Below are positions 1 to 4,862 of a stretch of DNA of 5,223 bases, in pieces; the first letter of the stretch is position 1; the number at the start of each line of letters is the position of its first letter. The stretch comes from CAYGZA01 sp964354135. Its GTDB lineage: Bacteria; Planctomycetota; Planctomycetia; Pirellulales; Thermoguttaceae. The translations under genes and the position numbers were made by a program. Below the pieces are notes generated by a model. The model did not search any database. It had not been told where the DNA came from and was given only the letters and a program-made list of their open reading frames with translations. The stretch spans positions 1 to 5,223 of the forward strand of contig CAYGZA010000394.1 of NCBI GenBank assembly GCA_964354135.1, read 5' to 3'.

Positions 1-77
1 ATCGTAGTCCACCGGCAGGGAGCCTTCACGCGGCGGTTATAGTATCATCACTGATTATGTCGGAATCTGCGGTGCGC

Positions 78-95
78 GATAGTGCTCTCACTATC
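78..95. repeat. Short perfect hairpin downstream of the DDPIV gene
   Basis: GATAGTG (78-84) and CACTATC (89-95) form a perfect 7-bp stem with a CTCT loop. It lies about 80 bases past the stop of the minus-strand DDPIV gene. There is no T-run on either side, so an intrinsic terminator is possible but not shown. The rest of 1-172 holds no gene that I can support: the open frames there are short and resemble nothing I know. Confidence 0.3.
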
Positions 96-172
96 CGAAG
101 TCGTCTTCCCGCGCGCATGGATCTACGCTCCAACACACGCCAGTACAGCCAAGGATTGCGAGCCTCGGCCGG

Positions 173-370
173 TTACCGCGGGCCTGGACCAGGTGCCGCC
201 GGGCGGGGCTCGGTTTCCAGCAAGCGTGGCGGGAAGTTGACGTGCTGCCGGCCGCTCTCACGCTCTAAGCGACGAATATCCGCCACGATGGCGAAGATGT
301 CATTGTCGAATTGCGATGCGTGGGCCCGCCGCACCCGTCGGATCTCGTCGACGATTGGGTCATCAAACAT
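173..370 (-). CDS. Small 'DDPIV' protein, putative antitoxin-like partner of a PIN toxin
   Basis: A 65-residue protein beginning MFDDPIVDEIRRVRRAHA. From memory it matches a widespread uncharacterised family of about 60-75 residues, common in planctomycetes and cyanobacteria, with an N-terminal DDPIVxEVRRxR motif, a central F(D/N)xDIxAIxxDIRRxE helix and a SGR...PP tail. Members often follow a PIN-domain gene. That is the case here: the ATG lies inside the last codons of the PIN remnant, whose TGA is at 363-365, an 8-base overlap typical of translational coupling. GGAG at 381-384 sits 10 bases upstream. The charged helical body (about residues 5-40) suits a toxin-binding protein, but I see no recognised DNA-binding fold. 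After about residue 48 the tail is rich in Pro, Gly and Arg and may be disordered or altered. Because its PIN partner is broken, it is probably an orphan. The gene is likely real; its function is inferred only from context. Confidence 0.72.
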   Translation of the reverse strand: MFDDPIVDEIRRVRRAHASQFDNDIFAIVADIRRLERESGRQHVNFPPRLLETEPRPAAPGPGPR

Positions 371-496
371 CGGTCTCTGGCTCCATGAGTTCTTCGGGCG
401 TGCAGATCCTCGGCTTCCTGCGCGATGGCCAAGACGGGCAGGTCCTTGAGGATCTCCAAGCCTTAGCCGAGTCGCGTTCGATCCGGCTCTTGGGAG
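363..496 (-). pseudogene. Decayed PIN-domain toxin gene (internal deletion and frameshift)
   Basis: Just after the vapC stop, the minus strand reads AGSNATRLRL in one frame. From 459 it reads LEILKDLPVLAIAQEAED in another. Dropping one G of the GG at 456-457 joins them as ATRLRLEILKDLPVL, the shape of the middle of a PIN protein (usually AGDPxAAxxRLExLKxLPVL). From 407 a third frame gives ICTPEELMEPETDV followed by TGA at 363-365. This matches the C-terminal ICTPEELM tail I recall for the same PIN family. Family members are usually about 150-165 residues. Here the N-terminal part, with the first catalytic Asp, is absent, and so is the block between QEAED and ICTPEEL, which should hold the later acidic residues and the LLTWNC-like segment. 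The product cannot be an active nuclease. The preserved tail still overlaps the DDPIV start. The family match is from memory, but two recognisable blocks in the correct order make it fairly secure. Confidence 0.68.
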
Positions 497-886
497 CTAT
501 ACCACATCCAAGCCGATATGCCGTGCCATCAGGTCGAAATCCGAATCATGGTGTACGATCTGGAACCCACGCTCCGCACAGAACGTTCCGATGAGCACGT
601 CGATCGTTTTCCGAACCGTCACCCCCTTCGACCTCAGGAGCCGGTAGTTGGCTGCCGACCTCTCGGCGATACGGAACCCCACCATGTCGAAATGCGGCAA
701 GGACATTAGCAGCGACGAAATCTCCGCACGTTGGCGCGGAGAGCGGATGCCTTGCATCACCTCGCAATACACGAGGTCCCCAACGCCCACCAGATCCCGG
801 TCGAGACATCGGTCAACCTTCGCGACCACACTGGCCACTCCGTTCCTGAAGTACTCGACCCAGGCGGATGTATCGACGATGACCAT
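497..886 (-). CDS. vapC: VapC-type PIN-domain ribonuclease toxin
   Basis: A complete 129-residue PIN protein of normal VapC length. VapC toxins are Mg2+-dependent endoribonucleases that cut specific RNAs, often tRNA or rRNA, when the antitoxin is lost. The acidic active site is intact: D5 in VDTSAW, E42 in YCEVMQG, D96 in TIDVLIG and D114 in HHDSDFD, with D116 and D118 nearby. The end, FDLMARHIGLDVV, is a typical VapC tail, so the gene is not truncated. The ATG lies one base after the vapB stop (TGACATG), and the purine-rich end of vapB (GAAGAGA) can serve as ribosome binding site, so the two are co-transcribed and probably translationally coupled. The TAG at 497-499 abuts the remnant of a different PIN gene. 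The VapC assignment is secure; the RNA target cannot be read from the sequence. Confidence 0.93.
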   Translation of the reverse strand: MVIVDTSAWVEYFRNGVASVVAKVDRCLDRDLVGVGDLVYCEVMQGIRSPRQRAEISSLLMSLPHFDMVGFRIAERSAANYRLLRSKGVTVRKTIDVLIGTFCAERGFQIVHHDSDFDLMARHIGLDVV

Positions 887-887
887 G

Positions 888-1079
888 TCAATCTCTTCTC
901 ATCTCCTCAAGATCGCCTTCCCACGCGACCTTGCCCTTGAAGTTGCGAAGCTTCTTCTGGCTATGGACCTGAACCAGCAACCGGAGGCCCGTCTCGATGG
1001 CGGCCTTCTTGGTTCGGCATCCACTCGATCGGAGGGCCAGCGACATCAACTTGTCATCGATCACCACGTTGGTGCGCAT
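888..1079 (-). CDS. vapB: VapB-family antitoxin
   Basis: A 63-residue protein starting MRTNVVIDDKLMSLALRSSG and ending WEGDLEEMRRD. The N-terminal MRTNVVIDD strand followed by two helices (about residues 9-36) is the ribbon-helix-helix DNA-binding form of VapB. The C-terminal stretch (about 40-63), with the WEGDLxxMR motif, is the part expected to cover the VapC active site. The ATG is supported by an excellent Shine-Dalgarno site 6 bases upstream. It is the first gene of a vapBC operon, stopping one base before vapC. VapB-VapC complexes usually repress their own promoter, and a perfect palindrome overlapping the -10 box at 1094-1114 fits this. Length and motifs are normal. Confidence 0.93.
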   Translation of the reverse strand: MRTNVVIDDKLMSLALRSSGCRTKKAAIETGLRLLVQVHSQKKLRNFKGKVAWEGDLEEMRRD

Positions 1080-1083
1080 AATA

Positions 1084-1090
1084 CACCTCC
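1084..1090 (-). promoter_or_regulatory. Shine-Dalgarno site of vapB
   Basis: Minus-strand GGAGGTG, with its GGAGG core 6 bases before the ATG at 1079. It is a near-perfect anti-16S match at ideal spacing, and it fixes the vapB start. Confidence 0.85.
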
Positions 1091-1093
1091 ATC

Positions 1094-1114
1094 ATGTGTA
1101 TCAACTATACACAT
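1094..1114. promoter_or_regulatory. Palindromic operator overlapping the vapBC -10 box
   Basis: ATGTGTAT (1094-1101) and ATACACAT (1107-1114) form a perfect 8-bp inverted repeat with a 5-bp spacer. The repeat covers the -10 hexamer and the expected transcription start. Ribbon-helix-helix antitoxins bind such sites as dimers, so this is the likely site of VapB-VapC autorepression. The palindrome is seen directly; its role is inferred. Confidence 0.75.
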
Positions 1115-1132
1115 TGCTGGATGTTGTGTCAA
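1104..1132 (-). promoter_or_regulatory. Sigma-70-type promoter of vapBC
   Basis: On the minus strand a consensus -35 box TTGACA (1127-1132) is followed after exactly 17 bases by TATAGT (1104-1109), one mismatch from TATAAT. Transcription should start near 1097, giving a leader of only about 18 bases that contains the vapB Shine-Dalgarno site. It is the strongest promoter-like sequence in the window. Confidence 0.75.
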
Positions 1133-1140
1133 GCCGCCAA

Positions 1141-1213
1141 GAAAGGGGACGGGGCTGATTCGTGCGGAGCACCCGTCGGGCCGTTCCGGCAAATCAGTTC
1201 CGTCCCCTTTTTC
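1141..1213. repeat. REP-like nested palindromic element
   Basis: The outer arms are 1141-1160 (GAAAGGGGACGGGGCTGATT) and 1192-1213, which read AATCAG then TTCCGTCCCCTTTTTC. They pair almost throughout, apart from a two-base length difference and a GG/TT mismatch. Between them lie three successive mini-hairpins: GTGC-GGA-GCAC (1162-1172), CCCG-T-CGGG (1172-1180) and GCCG-TTC-CGGC (1180-1190), giving a cloverleaf-like fold. GGGGAC-rich palindromes of this kind recall, from memory, REP elements mobilised by REP-associated tyrosine transposases. No transposase is present here. The element separates the vapBC promoter from the divergent M48 gene and could block read-through either way. Confidence 0.6.
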
Positions 1214-1295
1214 CGTCCGGATAGCGTGATTACGATGGAGGGATGGGACCGAAGGGTCGCTTTCCGTTCCGCTCTCCTCTGGCCGTCCCCACGCG

Positions 1296-2690
1296 ATGCA
1301 CTTTCTCTTGACCTTGGCGGTCGTCGCCGCACTGGTGATGTCGGAAAACTGTCCCGGAGAGCCGGTCTCGGGGGCCGGATACCGGCTTCTGGCGGCCATC
1401 GCCGGCATGGTGCTCGTGCCGGCGTTTGCGGCCGTGGTGTCGGCGGGAACGGCCCAGCAGTTGCGCGAGAACTCCCTCCGGCAGCAGACGCTCCTGCGGC
1501 AGTTTCGGCGGCTGCGGAAAGTCCATGCCGCCCTCTGGCTTGCGGTGGCCGCGGGGATCGTGTTCGGTCTGGGCTGGCCGCGGCTGGTCCGCGTCAACTG
1601 GCACTTGGAGCACACCTTCCTGATCGACGATCTGCTGGTGCTCGCCCCGGTGCTGTTGCCGCTGGTCCTGTCCTGGGTTGCGTTTTACGAGGTGGATCGC
1701 CAGGTGCGCGCGGCGTCGAGCGCCGAGGAAGCGGCGGCCGCCGCGCCGCTCAGCCGCGGAGCGTACGTCGCCGTACACGTGCGGCACTACCTGGCCATCC
1801 TGTTGGCCCCGGTGCTCACTCTCCTGGCGGTTCAAGATGCGGTGGACCTCTTGATTCCGGGATACCGGCGGGCGGGGACCGAGCTGGCAATCTATGCCCC
1901 CACGATTGCGCTCTTGATCGTCCTTTTTCCCCTTTTTTTGAGCGGGATCTGGGAGACCCGGCCGCTCCCGGCCGGCGAGCTCCGCGACCGGCTCGAGCGG
2001 GTCGCCCGGCGGGCCGGACTGCAGGTGCGGGGAATCCTGGTTTGGAATACGGGAGGTCTGGTGATCAACGCGGCCGTGGCCGGGATTCTGCCGGGCTTGC
2101 GCTACGTCTTCCTGTCCGACGGACTGCTCAACAACTTGAGCCACGACGAGGTGCAGGCGGTGTTCGGCCACGAGGTCGGGCACATCCGGCACCGTCACCT
2201 GCTCTTGCGCGGGGCGGCATTGCTCGCGCCGCTGAGCCTTTGGCTGACGGTCCAGCAAGCCGCTCCGCAGGCCGCGGATTGGGCCGGCAATTGGCTTGTG
2301 GCCGGGGGCCTCTTCTTGCAGGTGCCCACCGCGGGGATCGTGCTTGCGGCGATGACGCTCTACATGTGGCTGGTCTTCGGTCCCTTTTGCCGTCTCCTGG
2401 AGGGACAGGCCGACCTGTTCAGTTGCCGGCTGCTGGCCGCGGAGCCGGCGGCCCAACCGGTCGAAACCTTCATTTCCGCCCTGGAGAACCTGGCCGGGTG
2501 CAGCGGGGTGGACCGCAAGGCGGCGACCTGGCAGCACGCCAGCATCGCCCGGCGGGTCGACTTCCTCACCCGCGTCGCCGCAAAGCCAGAGGGCGAACGC
2601 CGGTTCCGCCGCCGGATTCTCGTGCTCAAGGCCCTTCTGATCGCAGTGCTGGCCGGTCCCGTGCTCTACCACGTCTTGGCGCTCCGATAA
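1296..2690 (+). CDS. Integral-membrane M48-family zinc metallopeptidase
   Basis: A 464-residue membrane protein with an M48 (HtpX/Ste24-like) peptidase core. Hydrophobic segments lie at about residues 2-16, 29-50, 78-95, 108-130, 164-187 and 197-219. The catalytic region includes SHDEVQAVFGHEVGHIRHRH, with zinc-binding H292 and H296 and catalytic E293, and EGQAD, with the third zinc ligand E369. Two further hydrophobic stretches (about 303-320 and 333-362) lie between these motifs, and one closes the protein (about 441-463). HASIARRVDFL (414-424) matches the late 'hPSI..Ri.fL' signature of M48. A substrate cannot be named; the family degrades or processes membrane proteins and peptides. ATG 1296 is the first start codon after the in-frame stop at 1227 and opens on a hydrophobic segment, but it lacks a clear Shine-Dalgarno site. 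It stands alone, unlike htpX beside a chaperone gene. Confidence 0.9.
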   Translation: MHFLLTLAVVAALVMSENCPGEPVSGAGYRLLAAIAGMVLVPAFAAVVSAGTAQQLRENSLRQQTLLRQFRRLRKVHAALWLAVAAGIVFGLGWPRLVRVNWHLEHTFLIDDLLVLAPVLLPLVLSWVAFYEVDRQVRAASSAEEAAAAAPLSRGAYVAVHVRHYLAILLAPVLTLLAVQDAVDLLIPGYRRAGTELAIYAPTIALLIVLFPLFLSGIWETRPLPAGELRDRLERVARRAGLQVRGILVWNTGGLVINAAVAGILPGLRYVFLSDGLLNNLSHDEVQAVFGHEVGHIRHRHLLLRGAALLAPLSLWLTVQQAAPQAADWAGNWLVAGGLFLQVPTAGIVLAAMTLYMWLVFGPFCRLLEGQADLFSCRLLAAEPAAQPVETFISALENLAGCSGVDRKAATWQHASIARRVDFLTRVAAKPEGERRFRRRILVLKALLIAVLAGPVLYHVLALR

Positions 2691-2793
2691 TCCCGCACAA
2701 GACGTAATCCCTTCAAGAACCTCACAGTCCGACCAGGGGCAAGGGGAAACTGCACTTTTCGCGGCAGTTACACTTTACCAAGCCTTCCCGGAT

Positions 2794-2826
2794 TTCCGAT
2801 TGGGGTAGCTAGGGCGTTCCGATTGG
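2794..2826. repeat. 10-bp direct repeat, 23-bp period, upstream of the BON gene
   Basis: TTCCGATTGG occurs at 2794-2803 and again at 2817-2826, so the copies start 23 bases apart, roughly two helical turns. They end 79 bases before the BON start. The 2691-2905 gap also holds a weak stem, AACTGC (2748-2753) with GCAGTT (2764-2769), but no terminator with a T-run and no convincing promoter. The repeats could be tandem binding sites or chance. Confidence 0.35.
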
Positions 2827-2905
2827 CACTCGGGCAGGGGCCTCGCCAACCGCCCAGGGCTGCACTCCACCCCACTCTTACCCGTTGCCGAACATAAGAG
2901 CGAGC

Positions 2906-3121
2906 ATGATCGACACACCCTTGGACGACAAAGTCCTCACCGCGTTGGAAAGGAATCCTTACATCAGCCGACGAACTTTGCGTTTCGAGACGGAACAGGG
3001 CCGGGTGACGCTACGCGGTGTGGTCCGTTCTTTCTTCCAGAAGCAGATGGCCCAAGAGGCCCTCCGCCGGGTCGACGGGATCGAAGAGATCCAGAACGAG
3101 CTGGAAGTCACCGTCACGTAA
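2906..3121 (+). CDS. Single BON-domain protein
   Basis: A 71-residue protein that is almost entirely one BON domain. The region FETEQGRVTLRGVVRSFFQKQMAQEALRRVDGIEEIQNELEV shows the usual order: strand, conserved G in VTLRG, long amphipathic helix, then VxGIxxIxNxLxV. BON domains bind phospholipid or other surfaces and occur in OsmY-like, secretin-associated and channel proteins, usually with a signal peptide or as tandem copies. Here there is one copy and no signal peptide or lipobox, so a cytoplasmic location is implied. I chose ATG 2906, preceded by the weak purine stretch AAGAGCGAG. A TTG at 2885 would add seven residues. It follows the M48 gene on the same strand after 215 bases, too far to assume an operon, and converges on the STAS gene. 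The exact role is unknown. Confidence 0.85.
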   Translation: MIDTPLDDKVLTALERNPYISRRTLRFETEQGRVTLRGVVRSFFQKQMAQEALRRVDGIEEIQNELEVTVT

Positions 3122-3207
3122 AGCGTTTCGGTAACGGAACTTGCGACGAGCGGCCGCCGTTCCTGCGCGCCCCGGATTCAGCCCCTTCAAGGTACAGCCC
3201 ACCCTTG

Positions 3208-3226
3208 CGCTCGCTTCCCGCGAGCG
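3208..3226. terminator. GC-rich hairpin between convergent BON and STAS genes
   Basis: CGCTCGC (3208-3214) and GCGAGCG (3220-3226) form a perfect 7-bp GC stem around a TTCCC loop. It lies in the 127-base gap where two genes converge, where a shared bidirectional terminator is expected. There is no T-run on either strand, so it is not a classical intrinsic terminator. Confidence 0.4.
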
Positions 3227-3248
3227 TGGAAGCCAACCGGCGGACAGC

Positions 3249-3626
3249 CTATCGCGGCCTGCGGGGGGAGCACCCCATGACCGCTTCCGTCAGGTCGGCG
3301 TAGACCGGGAAGCGGCCGCCGAGCCCGTGCGTCCGCAATACTTGCTGGTTGTGCGGCGAGAGACCCGTCAGACGCAGCAACCCGTCGCGCTCCCGGATTC
3401 GCCTTTGCAGGAGCACCAGTTGCCCGAGGAGGTAGCTGTTGAGCAGGTCCACGTCGTCCAGTTCGAGCACCAGCCGGTAGATAAAGTGCCGCTCCAGGAG
3501 CGACCACAACTGTTCGGCCACGGGGGGCGTGTCCGAACAATCCGGATCGGGGTGGCAAACCTTCACCCATAGCCAGTCCGGCCCCCGATCCACCTTCAAC
3601 TCCCATCCCGGGGCAATGGCCAGCAT
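3249..3626 (-). CDS. STAS-domain (anti-sigma-factor antagonist-like) protein
   Basis: A 125-residue protein of anti-sigma-factor antagonist size. After an N-terminal strand region (WELKVDRGPDWLWVKV), the core RLVLELDDVDLLNSYLLGQLVLLQRRI (51-77) matches the STAS strand-loop-helix where SpoIIAA-type proteins carry the phosphorylated Ser in a D-S-S-G loop. Here the loop is N63-S64-Y65: the Ser is kept, but the flanking Asp and second Ser are replaced. LRLTGLSPHNQQVLRTHGL (85-103) is the following strand and helix. Such proteins normally take part in partner switching with a kinase and sigma factor, but none is visible nearby. The ATG at 3626 is preferred over an upstream GTG (3656) because a strong Shine-Dalgarno sits 7 bases before it. 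It lies downstream of ruvB on the same strand with a 131-base gap and a possible promoter of its own. I recall similar proteins in planctomycetes; its partner is unknown. Confidence 0.82.
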   Translation of the reverse strand: MLAIAPGWELKVDRGPDWLWVKVCHPDPDCSDTPPVAEQLWSLLERHFIYRLVLELDDVDLLNSYLLGQLVLLQRRIRERDGLLRLTGLSPHNQQVLRTHGLGGRFPVYADLTEAVMGCSPRRPR

Positions 3627-3633
3627 TCCTTTA

Positions 3634-3640
3634 CTCCTTT
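3634..3640 (-). promoter_or_regulatory. Shine-Dalgarno site deciding the STAS start
   Basis: Minus-strand AAAGGAG lies 7 bases upstream of the ATG at 3626 and falls within the reading frame that would follow a GTG at 3656. Its strength and spacing favour the ATG as the true start. Confidence 0.7.
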
Positions 3641-3683
3641 TGGTGGAGAACGCCACCTGACAGACAAGACGCTCAGGGCGTTC

Positions 3684-3711
3684 ATGATAACCGGTACCAC
3701 CGGTCGCACAA
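3684..3711 (-). promoter_or_regulatory. Possible STAS-gene promoter with palindromic spacer
   Basis: On the minus strand TTGTGC (3706-3711) and TATCAT (3684-3689) are separated by 16 bases. The spacer contains ACCGGT-GGT-ACCGGT (3690-3704), two self-complementary hexamers that could form a hairpin or an operator between the -35 and -10 boxes. The start would be about 50 bases upstream of the ATG. Each hexamer deviates from consensus, so the promoter call is tentative. Alternatively the hairpin could be a weak terminator after ruvB, but no T-run follows. Confidence 0.35.
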
Positions 3712-3757
3712 GCCCCCCCTTGCGCGAGGAACCGATTTCTGACGCTTTTGCCCCCGG

Positions 3758-4789
3758 TTACTGAAACATCCGTTTCTGATCTCCGTCCACGGTCTCCCCC
3801 GAGGGAGTTAGCCCCAGATGCTGAAACCCCAGCGGGGTCAGCTTGCGGCCCCGGGGAGTGCGGACCACCAGTTCCGCGCGGAGCAGAAACGGTTCCACCT
3901 CGTCGACAAGGGTATCGGGCGAGAGGTTCATCGTATGGGCGACGGCCTCCACGCCCGCCGGACCACCGCCAAAAACCCGGGCGATCGTCACCATGTACTT
4001 GCGATCCTGGGGGTCCAGGCCCATCACGTCGACCCCTTGCATGGCCAAGGCATCGCGGGCGACCGCGAGCGTGACGTTGCCGTCGGCCCGGCTGACGGCG
4101 TAATCCCGCACCCAGCGCAGGCGGTTGTTGGCCAGGCGCGGAGTCCCCCGGCTGCGGCCGGCGATTTCCCGGGCCGCTTGGTCCTCGATGGCGACGCGGA
4201 GCTTTCCTGCATTACGCCGCACGATCTCGGCCAGTTCGTCGACCGTGTAGAAATCCAAGTGCTCCCGCATCTGGAAGCGATCGCGCAGCGGGGCCGACAA
4301 GAGCCCGGTGCGGGTCGTGGCCCCGATGAGCGTAAACGGCCTGAGGGGCATGTTGAACGTCCGGGCGTTGACCCCCTCGCCGAGCGTGAGGTCGATGCGG
4401 AAATCCTCCATCGCCGGATAGAGGAATTCTTCGACCGCCTTCTGCATCCGGTGGATCTCGTCGATGAAGAGGACCGATCGCTCTTCGGCATTCGTGAGGT
4501 AGGGGACGACGTCCTTGGGCGCCTTGAGGCCGGCCCCGCTGGCGATCTGGACGCCGACGCCCAAATCGCGGGGAATGCAGGTGGCAAACGTGGTTTTCCC
4601 CAATCCGGGCGGGCCATCGAAGAGGATGTGACCCAGCGGCTCATCGCGCTTCATCGCCGCGTCGATGGCGATCTGCAGCCGGGCATACACCTCCCGCTGC
4701 CCCACCATCTCGTGCATCCGCTGCGGGCGGAGATCCCGATCCTCGTCGACGGGATCGGGCGGTCGGGTGATGATCGGCTCGCGGGACAT
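3758..4789 (-). CDS. ruvB: Holliday junction branch-migration ATPase RuvB
   Basis: A complete 343-residue RuvB, the hexameric AAA+ motor that pumps DNA through the RuvA-bound Holliday junction in recombinational repair. In order: LRPQRMHEMVGQ (20-31); Walker A GPPGLGKTT (59-67); Walker B LFIDEIHR (107-114) with D110 and E111; LYPAMEDFRID (123-133); sensor 1 GATTRTG (156-162); the LRDRF segment (168-172), whose R171 corresponds to the arginine finger; and sensor 2 RGTPR (214-218). A C-terminal winged helix covers about 270-326 (GGGPAGVEAVAHTMN through TPRGRKLTPLGFQHLGL). Length is normal. I prefer the ATG at 4789. A TTG at 4798 would add three residues, and upstream purines (GAGAAG) could serve either start. 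It follows ruvA on the same strand after 73 bases that contain a perfect palindrome, so this is a ruvAB operon with an intervening repeat. No key residue is missing. Confidence 0.98.
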   Translation of the reverse strand: MSREPIITRPPDPVDEDRDLRPQRMHEMVGQREVYARLQIAIDAAMKRDEPLGHILFDGPPGLGKTTFATCIPRDLGVGVQIASGAGLKAPKDVVPYLTNAEERSVLFIDEIHRMQKAVEEFLYPAMEDFRIDLTLGEGVNARTFNMPLRPFTLIGATTRTGLLSAPLRDRFQMREHLDFYTVDELAEIVRRNAGKLRVAIEDQAAREIAGRSRGTPRLANNRLRWVRDYAVSRADGNVTLAVARDALAMQGVDVMGLDPQDRKYMVTIARVFGGGPAGVEAVAHTMNLSPDTLVDEVEPFLLRAELVVRTPRGRKLTPLGFQHLGLTPSGETVDGDQKRMFQ

Positions 4790-4807
4790 ACGCAACAACT
4801 TCTCGTA

Positions 4808-4828
4808 GGACGGAATTCAATTCCGTCC
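4808..4828. repeat. Perfect 21-base palindrome between ruvA and ruvB
   Basis: GGACGGAATT (4808-4817) and AATTCCGTCC (4819-4828) are exact reverse complements around a single C. Two further outer pairs (4805/4831 and 4806/4830) follow one mismatch. It fills the short gap between the ruvA stop and the ruvB start. I recall similar near-palindromes of the GTAGGACGG type scattered between planctomycete genes, so it is probably a dispersed REP-like repeat. It could also be a transcript-stabilising hairpin or a LexA-independent operator. It has no T-run. An AT-rich stretch (4832-4838) beside it gives a TATATT-like box without a -35. Confidence 0.75.
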
Positions 4829-4862
4829 GACAATATAACAGGAAACCCGCCCGCGCGAGACA

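Noticed and set aside
1..42. Plus-strand frame open from the window edge ending at TAG (40-42), as a possible gene tail
   Set aside because: Only 13 codons are visible and they match nothing I recognise, so a gene end cannot be supported.
265..459. 64-codon minus-strand open frame starting LEILKDLPVL
   Set aside because: Only its first 18 residues resemble PIN sequence. It then runs out of frame through the DDPIV gene, so it is treated as part of the pseudogene, not as a gene.
1141..1213. Reading the palindromic element as an intrinsic terminator
   Set aside because: The T-run at 1208-1212 is part of the right arm rather than following a compact stem, and no plus-strand gene ends just before it. 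A REP-like repeat fits better.
648..1229. 193-codon plus-strand open frame opposite vapBC
   Set aside because: Antisense to vapC and vapB, no motif, and it crosses the vapBC promoter and the repeat element.
1230..2672. 480-codon minus-strand open frame opposite the M48 gene
   Set aside because: Antisense shadow rich in Arg, Gln and His with no recognisable motif. The plus strand carries clear M48 motifs.
1094..2707. 537-codon plus-strand open frame overlapping the M48 gene
   Set aside because: Out-of-frame shadow of GC-rich coding DNA: Gly/Arg/Pro-rich, no domain, and it runs through the vapBC operator and the repeat element.
4796..4798. TTG as the ruvB start
   Set aside because: An ATG three codons later has similar access to the weak upstream purine stretch and gives a normal RuvB N-terminus.
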